Positions 29,622 through 40,700 of a DNA stretch of 64,000 nt are shown in pieces. A model generated the notes under the pieces. That model worked only from the letters and a program-made list of their open reading frames with translations. It had not been told where the DNA came from and searched no databases. Origin of the DNA: Farysia itapuensis (lineage: Eukaryota > Basidiomycota > Ustilaginomycetes > Ustilaginales > Ustilaginaceae); NCBI GenBank assembly GCA_023212645.1, contig JALBYC010000028.1, positions 89,215-153,214 on the forward strand, read 5' to 3'. Made by a program: the position numbers and the translations under genes. Each line of letters starts with the position of its first letter. The first letter of the stretch is position 1.

Positions 29622-31343
29622 TTAAAGCTCAATCTTGCCTTTGCTCGAGATGCCGTGTTCCCAGACGTGCGCGAAACTGGTGCGCACAGTGTGAGCGATC
29701 TCGGCAAACGTGTTGAGACCTTCTGCCTTGATGAGATAGTAGGTTCTTTTGAGGAAGAGCGAGAGGGGATCGGGACCGTCCATGGTGATGTACCAAACAA
29801 TTTCCCATGTAACGACGGCAACCAAGCCCATGAACAGCGTCATGCCAATAATGATCATGATGAAGAACTTCATCATTTCGCTTTGATCTCTCTTGTCATT
29901 TGCGCGCTTTTGTTCTTCCGACATGAGATCGCGAGAGTGGATCGTGTTGCGCGAAGCAGCAAGGAGAGCCCTGGGATCACTTATGCTCTTGTCACCGCCC
30001 TGCTCCTTGTGTACCTTGAGCAGCACTGCAGCCGTCTTTCGTTCGTCACCCCACTTTCTGAGTGCGGCAGATCTTGCGTCAGTTGGCTTGCCTTCGGCCG
30101 CAGCAGACACAAAGCTTGGGTAATAGGTCTCGCTCCACTGCTCGATGCGCGACAATTCTACAGACCACTTGAGGAAATTGGGATCAGACGAGTCCAAGAG
30201 AGCATGGATCTGGCGCGAATGCTCGACAAAGGTGTAGCAGACATCTCGTGGGTTGACAGCCTTGAGAATCAAGCCAACTGCTTGACCCTTTCGGATCTTG
30301 ACATTCTTTTTGAGTACGTTGGGATTGTTGAACATAAGATGGATTGTAGCAATCGCCATCACCTGTGGAATGGCGCAAAAGTTGAAGACACTTTGATCCT
30401 TGAGGAGCGAGAGGTAGTCGAGGGCGGAGGTAGCATGCTTCATGGCGTCTAGGAGCATGCTGGACAGCACGTATCTGCTGCGTCGTCCCACATCTGAGTC
30501 TGCGAACTTCCACTTGCCGCTGCCAGCCGACTTTTCCACAACACCAGAAGCGACTTCTGCTTGAGACTTGAATTGCGCGATATCATCGCCCCAGCACTCT
30601 TTTGGCCAAAAGAAGCGACCCTCTTCACAATCTTCAGCGTAGTCTCGAATAATGTTGGTCTTTTGCAGGAACAGTCCCATGTGATTGGACAGCTCGAGCT
30701 GCGTGCCGACCCATGGTCGTTCGATCTTGCTCTCGGAGAAGAGTCTGGACAGACCTTCGCCCACCAGACCAGCGACAAAGTGACAATACAGATCAAATTC
30801 GCTCCACTTGGTCACGCTGAGCGGACCTTTTGTGCCCAGCTCAATGTAGCTAGCCATGCCAGCGCCCATTTTGGCGGTAATGTCAGAGATGACGGTCTTG
30901 TAGCCAGCATCGAGGGTCTTGTACTCTGCAATGACCTTGTCAAACTCGACCAGGAGCTGTCTGTCTTTTTCATTGGGGCCAGACTCTTTGAAGTTCCACC
31001 CGTCCTTTTCAAGGATCTTGTGGAAGTCAACGAGGAGGGGAACTTTCTTGTCGGCGGCAATGGTCATATCATCCTCGATGGTGTCCAAGGCGCGAAGGAT
31101 GAGGTAAAAGAGACAGATGACACGCGACAGTTCTCCCTTGAGCTCTTTGATGACGGCGGCAAAGGATCGCGAAGTCTTGTCGAGGAAGGACCAGCACTGA
31201 CGCATCTGTTCTCGGTCCCAGCCTGACGTCTCTGGATGCTCCTTGATGTCATTGATGGGGTCACGCCATACTTTGTACGCGATCAGAGCTCGAAGCTCTG
31301 AAGGGCGCGTGATGCCCAACAACAAGTAGCCCAGAATGCCCAT
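29622..31343 (-). CDS. ERG9: Squalene synthase (farnesyl-diphosphate farnesyltransferase)
   Basis: 573 residues. Catalytic Asp-rich motifs DTIEDD (about residue 86) and DYAED (about 233, in KTNIIRDYAEDCEEGRFFWP) bind the Mg-diphosphates of two farnesyl diphosphates; YLILRALDT and the NFCAIPQVMAIAT helix are also typical. A C-terminal hydrophobic helix at about 490 (MIIIGMTLFMGLVAVVTW) anchors it in the ER. It makes the first committed step of ergosterol synthesis. It is about 120 residues longer than yeast Erg9, partly because of a tail after the anchor. Start: an ATG at 31415 would add 24 residues; MGILGYLLLGITRPSEL at 31343 is the family-like start. The stop is 22 bp from the convergent GGTase-I beta stop, so transcripts must overlap or end very close together. 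Confidence 0.95.
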   Translation of the reverse strand: MGILGYLLLGITRPSELRALIAYKVWRDPINDIKEHPETSGWDREQMRQCWSFLDKTSRSFAAVIKELKGELSRVICLFYLILRALDTIEDDMTIAADKKVPLLVDFHKILEKDGWNFKESGPNEKDRQLLVEFDKVIAEYKTLDAGYKTVISDITAKMGAGMASYIELGTKGPLSVTKWSEFDLYCHFVAGLVGEGLSRLFSESKIERPWVGTQLELSNHMGLFLQKTNIIRDYAEDCEEGRFFWPKECWGDDIAQFKSQAEVASGVVEKSAGSGKWKFADSDVGRRSRYVLSSMLLDAMKHATSALDYLSLLKDQSVFNFCAIPQVMAIATIHLMFNNPNVLKKNVKIRKGQAVGLILKAVNPRDVCYTFVEHSRQIHALLDSSDPNFLKWSVELSRIEQWSETYYPSFVSAAAEGKPTDARSAALRKWGDERKTAAVLLKVHKEQGGDKSISDPRALLAASRNTIHSRDLMSEEQKRANDKRDQSEMMKFFIMIIIGMTLFMGLVAVVTWEIVWYITMDGPDPLSLFLKRTYYLIKAEGLNTFAEIAHTVRTSFAHVWEHGISSKGKIEL

Positions 31344-31547
31344 TGTTGTGACGAGAAGGGCAAGAGAGAGCGGACGCGGAGAAGAACAAGGCAAAGTCAA
31401 AACCGCAAATCTCATGCGAATGGGCCATCGAGCTGCTTCTCACTCGTACGAGACCCTGAAATCTTTTTTAAGGTTTTATTTTTGTCAAAATTTGTGGAAT
31501 TCTTCTTAACTGTGACTGCACATTCTGCTCCTCTAAACGACATCATC
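31344..31547. promoter_or_regulatory. Divergent promoter, ERG9 / PRMT3
   Basis: A 204-bp spacer between ATGs. It has an AT-rich core around 31461-31500 (TTTTTTAAGGTTTTATTTTTGTC) nearer the PRMT3 side. No sterol-response element could be named with confidence. Confidence 0.4.
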
Positions 31548-33344
31548 ATGAGTCGTGCTTCAGACTCTGGCAGCGAGTTTGACGACCAAGACCATGACTT
31601 TGGAGACTGGTGCTCAGATGCAAGCAACCCTTCAGCGCCCACTTTCGCCTTGTTCCCAGAAGCGGACGGCTCTACCCGCTCCTTTGTTTCGCCCAACGAT
31701 GCGCTTGAGCACGCAAAGGCGAGCGGCTGTGATCTGCTCTCCTTAGTTTCAAGACTACAACTCGACACACTGCAGGTGATTAGGCTCATCAACCATACCA
31801 GGCGCAGTAAACTCAGTGTACAGCAGCTCAACAACATCACCGGCCACGAAGACTGGCTCAACAACGACAATGAGCTCAAACCTGTGCCCGGATTCGAAGA
31901 CGACGGTCTGCTTCAACTCGACTTTGACCTCTTGGCCACGGATGACTCTACTGCAGCGCCAGTCGAAACAAAGCAGAACCTGTCGGCCAGCGAGGCACGC
32001 ATCGAGCAGCTCGAGCAGCAGCTTGCGACAGCTCGAACTGCGTTTGATGAGCTACGCTCCATTCATGCTTCATCCTTAGGCCTGTCCACGTCTGACCTGG
32101 CCGAGTCTTCTACCACTCCCTTGTCCATGGAGCAGCGCGGACGTCTCGCTTCTTCCACCATTCGTGCCAGAACGTATCGGCCAGAGGGATCCAAGGAGGA
32201 CGACACTCTCTACTTTGACTCATATAGCACCAACTCGATCCATCAGACCATGATCACCGACTCTGCCCGAACACTCAGCTATGCCAAGTTTATCCTGCAT
32301 CCTGCTAACGCGCATTTGATTCGCGACAAAGTCGTCATGGACGTAGGATGCGGCACCGGTATACTCAGCTTGTTTGCGGCTCGTGCTGGAGCAAAACAAA
32401 TCATCGCAATCGACGCTTCAGAGATCGTCGAACGTGCCAAAGAAAATGTCGAGAACAACAACTTTGGGCATGTCATCAAGGTGTACCGCGGGAAACTAGA
32501 AGACCTGGATGGTCAGCTGGCCGTGTATCAAGGCAAGGTAGACATCCTGGTCAGCGAATGGATGGGCTACTTTTTGCTCTACGAAAACATGCTGCCATCC
32601 GTCCTCTACGCTCGTGATCTGTACCTCAAGCCCGAAACCGGGATCCTTGCTCCCAACAATATGACCATGCACTTGGCCGCCTTTTCCAGCCCCGAATTGC
32701 TTCAGACCAAGCTCAAATTCTGGGACGATGTGCATGGGTTTGACATGTCTTCCATGACCAAGGGTCTCCTTGACGAGGCCTTCGTCGACACACTTGATAC
32801 CAAAGAGGTCATCACTTCCTCCTACATCTTTGCCAACCTCAACTTACAGCAAGTACCCGTTAAGCAGCCTGAGCCGACATCCGAATTTGAGCTCGTCATA
32901 GAATCTCATGACAAAGACATAGTGCACGGCTTCATCAGCTGGTTCGACACCTTTTTCTTCCCCTCCCCGAAGATCCCCGACCAGACCCCCGACTGTCCGC
33001 CATTTGCAGACACGGAGAAGGACATTCGCGGCATGGACCTCAAGCGCAACAGCGTCGTTCCTGCGCCATCAGGATCGCAAGACGGTCAATTGGTCTCGTT
33101 CTCCACCTCGCCCTTTAGCAAAGAGACACACTGGCAGCAGACGCTCTTTGTTCTAAAGGAACCCATCGTAGGTGTCAAACACGGCGACAAAATCAAAGGC
33201 GAGATTGTTGTGCAGCAGAACAAGAAGTGGACGCGCGAACTGGATGTCGAACTCCACTACCTCCACGTGTCTGCAGCAACCAGCGCAGAATCACCCAAGA
33301 AGAAAGTCGAAGCGAAGCTCGTTCAAATATTTAAAGTACGTTGA
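31548..33344 (+). CDS. Protein arginine N-methyltransferase, PRMT3-type
   Basis: 598 residues. SAM-binding motif I MDVGCGTGILSLFAARAGA (about residue 264), post-I IIAIDAS, the double-E loop SEWMGYFLLYENMLPS (about 335) and the THW loop ETHWQQT (about 527) mark a type I PRMT. The N-terminal region with DFGDWCSDAS and LEHAKASGCDLL followed by an acidic start matches the PRMT3 layout, in which a C2H2 zinc finger binds ribosomal protein Rps2. Here the finger is degenerate: the CxxC is replaced by a single Cys and only one His/Cys pair remains. A coiled-coil stretch (ARIEQLEQQLATARTAFDEL) links to the catalytic domain. Start: a longer frame begins at TTG (31482); the ATG at 31548 is used. Confidence 0.9.
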   Translation: MSRASDSGSEFDDQDHDFGDWCSDASNPSAPTFALFPEADGSTRSFVSPNDALEHAKASGCDLLSLVSRLQLDTLQVIRLINHTRRSKLSVQQLNNITGHEDWLNNDNELKPVPGFEDDGLLQLDFDLLATDDSTAAPVETKQNLSASEARIEQLEQQLATARTAFDELRSIHASSLGLSTSDLAESSTTPLSMEQRGRLASSTIRARTYRPEGSKEDDTLYFDSYSTNSIHQTMITDSARTLSYAKFILHPANAHLIRDKVVMDVGCGTGILSLFAARAGAKQIIAIDASEIVERAKENVENNNFGHVIKVYRGKLEDLDGQLAVYQGKVDILVSEWMGYFLLYENMLPSVLYARDLYLKPETGILAPNNMTMHLAAFSSPELLQTKLKFWDDVHGFDMSSMTKGLLDEAFVDTLDTKEVITSSYIFANLNLQQVPVKQPEPTSEFELVIESHDKDIVHGFISWFDTFFFPSPKIPDQTPDCPPFADTEKDIRGMDLKRNSVVPAPSGSQDGQLVSFSTSPFSKETHWQQTLFVLKEPIVGVKHGDKIKGEIVVQQNKKWTRELDVELHYLHVSAATSAESPKKKVEAKLVQIFKVR

Positions 33345-33422
33345 TGCACAATGCAAAAGTGAACAGTCTATGGCATTGCTTGATATGTGTGGGAAATTGA
33401 GGTTGCTGTTGCGAAGAAGCGT

Positions 33423-36400
33423 CTAAGCTTGAACAACGGCACCAACAACGGCGAGCATCATGGTGTCGACCTCGGGATGATGAGTTTGCATGTATTTGTC
33501 CATCTTGATGAAATTGTCCATGGCCGCGCGACCGGCGGACAGGGAAGCATGTTGTGGGAACATTTCGTCAGCAACAAGACCGCTGGTGTCGATCCAGAGT
33601 CGAGATGGATCACGTTCGACATCGATACCCCCATCAGCTGTCGTTTTGACGAGATGGCCGTGAGTGTCGCCTCCGGACAGCACCTTCTTCAGCTTGGAGG
33701 CAGTGGATAAACGCGCACGCGCGGCTTCGAGAGCGACGTCATCCAGACGAATCAGCAGATCGACAGACCATGTGTCGATCCCTTCTCGGGACACTTCCTT
33801 AATGTGGTGGCGCTGTCGGCCCGGCGGCGGGGCTGAAGGTAAGTTCCATTCAAGAATTTCAGCATCAAAGGCAATGACGCTCCAAATGACGCCCTTATGA
33901 TGGATCTCGAGGGTGACCTTGCGCGTCTTGGCCTCAAAGTCAATCACTTCGTTCTGGGCTTTGATCATGAAGTGATGATTGTCGACTGCAGGGGCTGCAT
34001 ACCTCGACACATGGTGAAGCGGCGTCGCAATCTGGAATTTCCAGGGTGTCAAAAAGTCCGAGACCGGGTATAACACGTCAAAGTCGGGGTTGTAGACATT
34101 CATCTCGCGCAACTCTGCAGTTGTGTTTGGCAGACCGAGCTGTGAGTGCAGTGAACGTGCCAAAGCGGCCATGCCAGGTGCTGGATCAGCGGAGCCCAGG
34201 TTCATGTGCCACTCATTACTCGTGATGTTCTCGATCTGGTGAACAAACAGACGCTTTGGGTGATCAGCATCGAAAGGCTTCCACATGGGACTTGCAAACA
34301 CAGCCATTACGACCGCTGTGAGACCTAGCAGTGCAAAGATGGTCTTGCGCAAGTTTTCGCCCGTGAATCGATGCGATAGCGGGATCGAAAATGGGAGACA
34401 AAGGAAGATAAGCACGGCGACGATCGAGGCAATGATGTTGTCTGCCGGCGAGATCTCACCCATTCGGCCGGTGAGCGGTACAAAGAGGTCAAGGAAGGAA
34501 GCGATACCTTCCGTTCCAACAATGCTCGGCATGAAGGCGAGGATAAAGTAGGTGTAATGCGACACGCGGTTGTCGGGGGCAACAAGCTTGTCTTCAATGT
34601 TGCCGAACCCGATCAGGATAAAATCATTGACAGTCGTGCCAATGGTGAATGCCACGGAAGCAAGTGCCATAAGATATGCTGAACCAATACCGAAGGCGTT
34701 GAGGCCAAGAAGTCCAAGATTGAAGAAGATGGAAAGACCGGATAAGCTGGCACGCTCCAGATAAGGGCGCTGGTAAGGCTTCACCATGCGAGATGCAATG
34801 TACTGCACAGTCAGGACGGAGGCGAGTGCCGGTGGTCCGTAAAGCAGAAGCGCATGGAACTCGTGCTTGTACCACGACATGCCTTTGCCAAAGACATGAG
34901 TCATGACGAATGCGACTGCATTAGCTCCCAAAGCAGCACCTACGAGCGAGAAGATTGCCGAAAGGATACACAAGATTGTGAGGTTCAGCGCACCAATGCC
35001 AGACTCGGCTCGAACAATAGAGGAAAGCTGAAAATTGATGAAGGCTGAGATCGCCATGACGATGCTCTTGAACGCCTTGTTGCTGAACAAGATAAAGTAC
35101 CTGCCAGCGATGCTGAAGTAGACGGGTAACGAATGTCTCGTTTGGCCACGACTGATACCTCTGAGCAGCGACTCGCTTTCGTTTTTGAGACATAAATGCT
35201 CGATAATGGCAAGCGTGTTCTCGCCGAAGTGCTGAGTAGCACCTGGCTGAAGATACTTGGGCACGTCCTTGCGCGTATGGTACAGATACGAGTTGCCAAC
35301 AAGGGCCATGTCGAGTCCAGTGAGGCCGTTTCCATATTCGACAAATTGACGAAAGTCGGTGTCGCTGAGGATGAGGCCAGTTGAGAAGATGTCGTTGGCC
35401 AGAACAGTGCCGAAAGGATGCGGTACCTTTGAGTACGCTTCAATCATTTCCTCGCTTGTTGCTTGGAAAAGCAATTCCGGACCCGACGTTCCACAAGCCT
35501 CGAGGTTAACGACAGCCTTGACGGCATCTTTGGTGTCATTGTGCTGCGTGATATACAGATGACTGGCGTCCTGAAGACTCTCTTCTCCATTGTTAAACAG
35601 GAGAACGACCGAGTTGTACAGCCGTGTTCCTGTTCCTGGCCGCGTCATGATACGGAGCGCCTCGAGGAGGATGGCGATCCCCACACCGTCATCGGCAGCA
35701 CCAGGACTCGGCAGAGTGCTGTCAAGGTGAGCATTGAGCAAGAGACTGTTGGCCTTGCTCTCCTCGGTGCCATCCGAGATACGGACAACAAGGTTGGACA
35801 TGCCGTAGTATCGCTTCCATACGACGTTGGACATAAAGTCGAAGCGGTGAGCACCGTCTCCGATCTGCTTCCAGACTTCAACCTGCGTCCGACCTGGATT
35901 CTCTGGCGTGCCTGTGTTGTGGTAGCCTTCATATCGTCTGAGGATGGCCTCAAACCAATCTTCGGCCTGAACATGTTCCTTGGTCCCGACGATGCGGTAG
36001 CCGATGTCAACAGAAAGGTGTTGCATAATGTCGATCGCATTAGCCTCTGAGAAGGATTCGTGGAACTTGGCCTTCTTACCCAGGGTCGAGGCAAAGTTTG
36101 AGGCAGAGGGCTGATATGCTGCAGCATCCACGGGTGAGATTCCAGGTGCAGAGATCATGGCGCTCGGGCCATTGGGCGTCGGAAGCTTGTAATGCAAGTG
36201 AAGCGTGATTGAACCAAGGAGCACAAAGAAGGCAGCAATTGCGAGCACGAGCAGACCAGACTTGGGAGTCCGTACATAGCTCTTGGGATCGATTTGACGT
36301 CTGCGGTGAGCTTCGACCTCCTGCTGCAGCTTCAAAGCCGCTGGACTGATCTGCGCCGCAGCCGATGCAGACGCAGGCTCCCTTGTGGAAGCATCTTTTG

Positions 36401-36440
36401 CCTTGCTAGGCGACGCATTCTTGCGTTTGTTGGAGGGCAT
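33423..36440 (-). CDS. PFF1: Vacuolar membrane protease, M28 family (Pff1-like)
   Basis: 1,005 residues. A disordered basic N-terminus, then one membrane segment (SGLLVLAIAAFFVLLGSITL), then a lumenal M28 metallopeptidase domain: LLLNAHLDSTLPSPGAADDG (about residue 235, His and Asp zinc ligands), NNGEESLQDASHLY (catalytic Glu), VNLEACG, and a Tyr-His near HTRKDVP. About eight membrane segments follow (around residues 470-780) and a lumenal C-terminal domain. This is the layout of the fungal vacuolar membrane protease family (yeast YBR074W). Substrates are unclear. The ATG at 36440 (MPSNKRKNAS) was chosen; the open frame upstream has no supportive features. It converges with PRMT3 across 78 bp. 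Confidence 0.9.
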   Translation of the reverse strand: MPSNKRKNASPSKAKDASTREPASASAAAQISPAALKLQQEVEAHRRRQIDPKSYVRTPKSGLLVLAIAAFFVLLGSITLHLHYKLPTPNGPSAMISAPGISPVDAAAYQPSASNFASTLGKKAKFHESFSEANAIDIMQHLSVDIGYRIVGTKEHVQAEDWFEAILRRYEGYHNTGTPENPGRTQVEVWKQIGDGAHRFDFMSNVVWKRYYGMSNLVVRISDGTEESKANSLLLNAHLDSTLPSPGAADDGVGIAILLEALRIMTRPGTGTRLYNSVVLLFNNGEESLQDASHLYITQHNDTKDAVKAVVNLEACGTSGPELLFQATSEEMIEAYSKVPHPFGTVLANDIFSTGLILSDTDFRQFVEYGNGLTGLDMALVGNSYLYHTRKDVPKYLQPGATQHFGENTLAIIEHLCLKNESESLLRGISRGQTRHSLPVYFSIAGRYFILFSNKAFKSIVMAISAFINFQLSSIVRAESGIGALNLTILCILSAIFSLVGAALGANAVAFVMTHVFGKGMSWYKHEFHALLLYGPPALASVLTVQYIASRMVKPYQRPYLERASLSGLSIFFNLGLLGLNAFGIGSAYLMALASVAFTIGTTVNDFILIGFGNIEDKLVAPDNRVSHYTYFILAFMPSIVGTEGIASFLDLFVPLTGRMGEISPADNIIASIVAVLIFLCLPFSIPLSHRFTGENLRKTIFALLGLTAVVMAVFASPMWKPFDADHPKRLFVHQIENITSNEWHMNLGSADPAPGMAALARSLHSQLGLPNTTAELREMNVYNPDFDVLYPVSDFLTPWKFQIATPLHHVSRYAAPAVDNHHFMIKAQNEVIDFEAKTRKVTLEIHHKGVIWSVIAFDAEILEWNLPSAPPPGRQRHHIKEVSREGIDTWSVDLLIRLDDVALEAARARLSTASKLKKVLSGGDTHGHLVKTTADGGIDVERDPSRLWIDTSGLVADEMFPQHASLSAGRAAMDNFIKMDKYMQTHHPEVDTMMLAVVGAVVQA

Positions 36441-36586
36441 ACTTGTTGATGGAGCAGAAGAAGAAGAAGCAACACAGACGGTGCACGGACTGTTTGCATG
36501 ACGATTATTTCGGGAACACAACGACCCGAATACTCATCCGATACCGAACAATCACAATGCGTCATCTTCGCAACCCCAAGAATCAC

Positions 36587-36591
36587 AAAAA
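36587..36591 (-). terminator. Pol III terminator of tRNA-Leu
   Basis: Five Ts on the minus strand 12 nt past the tRNA 3' end. Confidence 0.7.
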
Positions 36592-36603
36592 GATAGGTTT
36601 AGT

Positions 36604-36706
36604 TGACAACAGTGGGATTCGAACCCACGCCCGAAGATAGCAGAACCTTGTTCGAAAACCCGGATACTCCTTAATGCTACGCCTTAGACCACTCGGCCAT
36701 GTTGCC
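36604..36706 (-). tRNA. tRNA-Leu(AAG) with a 25-nt intron
   Basis: The cloverleaf was folded by hand on the minus strand. The acceptor stem GGCAACA pairs with TGTTGTC (one G-T), followed by discriminator A. The D arm contains TGGCCGAGTGG (A box), the anticodon stem is TAGCA/TGCTA, the loop TTAAGG...C gives anticodon AAG, there is a class II variable arm (TCTTCGGGC), and the T arm is GTGGG TTCGAAT CCCAC (B box). The loop is interrupted one base after the anticodon by 25 nt, the canonical tRNA intron position. The mature tRNA would be 78 nt before CCA addition. The conserved core closely resembles eukaryotic tRNA-Leu(AAG). Confidence 0.93.
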
Positions 36707-37738
36707 TACGCTTATTCGGTTCTCTGACGACTTGCGAATATAAACAGTTTCGTCAATACATGTATCAAAAGCCTCTTATGTTCCGTGTCAAAATTGTGTG
36801 GCAGTCGCACAATCGAGGTAAGAGTTTCGTGGATTGCATTACTGTGTGAGGAAGGAATATGCCAACTGCCGACCCACTCGCTGACCGTTGAGGAGCGGCG
36901 ACAGAGAGCACGGGTACTAAGATGTTGGTTCGCGGACCGTTCGGACGTTCGACGCCCCTGCTAAAGGTTGCGAATCGCCCGACCGATGCGAGAGATCGAG
37001 CAAACAACAAAGATTTGATCCCCCTGGAGTCGCGAGTTGTTCTAGACCGCCTTTGACGCTCACCAAATGGCCACGGAAGCGTATTGAAGAAGCCGAGGGA
37101 GCAACACGAAGGCGGTCATAGTTTGCTGCACAAAGAGCAGAAGAAAGGTGTTGGCCCATTGCGACCGGAATTTGTCCTTTCGCAAATCGCAACACGCATC
37201 GAAGAAAAAATTGCCTGCCGTAGCGGGTTGCTGATTCATGATTACGTGGTAGCAGGAATTTCGGAAGTCGACCCGCGAAACTGTCAAACTCCGCAGATGC
37301 ACCAAATCAGACTCCGTTGCGAATCTGGTTGCAATTTGGCTTTAAACGGCTGCTGTTGGTCCTGAATCAGCGCGTGGGAACAAGCTGCCATTCCGCATTC
37401 GGGTGTGTTGTTCGACAGGTCCGTGTTGATCCTCCCCATACGTCGATCATTGTCGACTGCATTTTGAATCTCCCCTCGTCTGGATGCCGGCCTTTGTTGG
37501 CCGTTCACCCGCTTGGCAATGCTGTGGCTCCGCATCCAGTCGATTGTTCTTTGATACTACCATGCATACATGTCGCGCGCTTTATGCTGCCGGCCCTTTG
37601 TTATCTTGTCCTTCTGTGAACCTGTCGAGTACCGTGAAACCAGGGTATCCTGCTTCCACCCATAAGACTGCACCTGACTGAGCTTCACCTCCCAACCTAC
37701 TCTGCACGTTATCACTTAGTCCTTGCCGCCTCAGCACT
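36707..37738. other. Intergenic region upstream of the GT2 gene
   Basis: About 1 kb between the tRNA and the GT2 ATG. Short open frames on both strands lack any family pattern. The tRNA lies at the left edge; the right part is presumably the GT2 promoter. No TATA box or long repeat is evident. Confidence 0.5.
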
Positions 37739-40700
37739 ATGAGTGACCAAGGCAAAGGCACCAGGAAGCCTCCGGCTGTCAGAACCAACGACAATAGTCC
37801 TTCTGAACAGCAGTCATCAAACACTGTTCGGCATGATGTGCATCGAGAGCAGCAAGCGGAAGAGGAGCAGCCCATGTTTAACACCATGTCGTGGTCACAG
37901 CCACCCACTCACGCCAGCCGAGAAGGGTCCGAGCAAAGTCAGACCCCCTCCGTCATCACCACACCTCTGAGAGCACGTAGAGGAATGTTGAACGAAAAGC
38001 GGCTCACCATCAACGTCGCTCGGAGAACCATGGAGCCCGCAATGCAAAGTGCTCGATCGCCTAGAAATACAGCATCTCTTCCGCAAAGCGGAACGGCAAG
38101 ACGTGAACCGAGTGACAATGCTGTACAACCACCTTCGGCAGGCTCTCCAGCATCGCCGATTAATCGGCCACCATCCACAAACTCTTTCCACTTCGATGCT
38201 GAACAGGAGCGTCCGAGGCGATCCAGGTTGCTCTCTCAGCAAATTGCACCAGCTTCATTGCCATCCATCAGCGTATCGGGAACCAAGAGCTTCCATCTTC
38301 CTTTCTCACCACCTATGGGCTCGGCAAGCAGCGGTTCCAGCGGTAACAGTTCTAATAAGACAGCAGTAGCTTCTCCGCAGCAGGGTGTCAGCGGTCAAAA
38401 ACTCTCGCCTATCGGATCAAGCCCCAAATCTGGCCGGACGCCAAGGTCTCCGTGGCTACGTCGGCCAACTGCGCCTACTAATCTCAGTTCGCCCCTCGTG
38501 CCAGTGTATCAGACTCATGATCTTCTTGCCGTTCCAGGCTCTCCTCGCACGCCCATGACGCCCAGAAGTCAAAAGGCTTCTCCCAGCTCATACCAAGGAA
38601 TGATGTTGACCACAACCACAGCAAAGGATGCGAAGCGTAGCTCCTTGTACGTCGAATCCCCCCGAAACAATCGTCGAGCTTCTTTCACCACAGAGCTGCG
38701 CAACTTCGTCAAAGGAGGAGCAGAAGTGGTTCCAAGGCTCGAGCTCAGGGTGTTGGACAAGCAAGGCGAGGGATACGCCGCCCCTCCGCTTGAACACAAA
38801 GCTCGCTCCTATTCACTATACCCTGGCTCTGATGTGAATCAGGTCTCGCCTTCCGAAAAAGGCCCGCAGAAGGGCAGGTCGAGGTCTCACTCTCTGATGC
38901 AGCCAGCTTGGAAGCCAGATCTCACCAGTCCCAGCACGGCTAATCCCAAACGAAAAGTGGCAGGCCTTCCACAACGGTCGTCCATGCCCATGGCTGACTT
39001 ACTTGCAAAGGCTTCCGCAGACCGGCGCATCTCTTTCGTTCCGAATATCGTCGAGTTTGCTGCTGACGACGAATATATCGAGCCGCCTACCACCGCCAGA
39101 CTCGACACGATGCGACGACCATCCTACGCTGCATCCGTCTTTCAACAGGCCAAACTAATGGAACGGAAGCCAAGCTATTATCCGACTGTACCAGCTATCT
39201 CGCTCGACGAGGAGATCGAAGACCAGGAGCCGGAGTGCCCGCCAACGTCCACCAACATGCGCCCTCCGCATCAGGTTGTTGAGCAGCCCTTGGAAACCAT
39301 CGAGTCCATCAGTCAAGAGCCTCAAGTTGCAGTCAAGTCAAAGCAGCGCTCCAAAACATCCCTGGCGATCCGCAATTTTTTTCTCGCGCCGGTTCGATTT
39401 CTTGCCTGGCAAATTAGCCCCAAGTTTCTCTGGACCATCATCGACCCGCGCGAGTATCTATGGCCCATAACCGTTCGCAAAGTCGCGTTGTACATTCTCT
39501 ACGGTGCGTTCATTGCTGGATTGGTATTATTAGACCACTACTTCCATTGGTGGCGCGGACTCAGTCATGCTCTGCACGGCAGAAATTTCATTGTCATGGG
39601 TATCTTGTACGGCTTTGAGCCAGCCATGATCCTGATCATTATGCTCGTCGCCGACGTCCCGATGCCTCGTCAAGCTGCCGATCGTACGGTCCTACTGCCG
39701 AGAGGTACTGACAGCGAAGCAGCGAGTATCATGGAGGACTCGGCCAGCGTGCATTCTCAAGAAGAGGGCAATCTTACCACGATCCAAGAGTTAACCCCAA
39801 AGACGCCTAAAAGCGCCAGCTTCAACCCTCGAGCAAGGCGAGCGACGATTATTATGCACGACCACATCGATCTCGAGCAATTCGCGACAAGAAGGCCCAG
39901 TGCCCAGTCCAACGTGCTTCCTCTGCCTCAACAAACGGCAGAAGTGGTTGAAGAGAAGACGGAGGTAGGATCAGAGCACCAGGCTCTGCCAATGTACGGC
40001 CATCCCTCGCTCACCGAAACGACTGCGCTGGTCATTCCCTGCCACAATTCAGATATTGCGACGCTGCAAGCCGTGCTCTTTGCCGCTCTGGTCCATTTTG
40101 AACCCTGGCAGATCTTCATCATCGACAACTCCAACTGCGAAGCGCCTCCGGTGGATTTGGAAGGAGCCATCCGTAGTCAGCCCATGTTCAAGCGCGTCAA
40201 CTATATTTGGTTGCCGGTGGGAAACAAGAATATTTCGCAGTTTGTCGGAGCTACTGCGGCGGCCAAGTTCGGTCTGGAGTACGTTCTTACTATCGATGAT
40301 GACGTTATTATCCCGCCCAACTTTGCTGCTCCGATGCATCTGATCAACGACAAGGTCACCGCTGTGTGCTACCCGATTACTGCCGTCGACACGAATGGTG
40401 ACCGACCTCTTTTCGTGGGATGGCAGGACATTGAGTACAAGATGTCAGCGCTTGCGAAGATGGCCGAGTCCAAACTATGTGGTGTGCTGTATCCACACGG
40501 GGCAGCAAGTTTCTGGGTGCGCGACACCATGATCCAAGTTTTGCGAAACCATGACTTGATTTACTTTGCGGATGATGTCAAGATGGGCCTCGAGTTGCAA
40601 GCACTGGGTCAGCACATGGGCATTGACGCATCGATCAGCTTTGAAACCGTAGCCCCGGAGACATTCTTGGGACCCTCGCGAGGAGGTGCGGCCAACTTTT

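Noticed and set aside
29472..30452. 326-codon plus-strand frame overlapping ERG9
   Set aside because: Antisense to conserved squalene synthase sequence and without any family signature.
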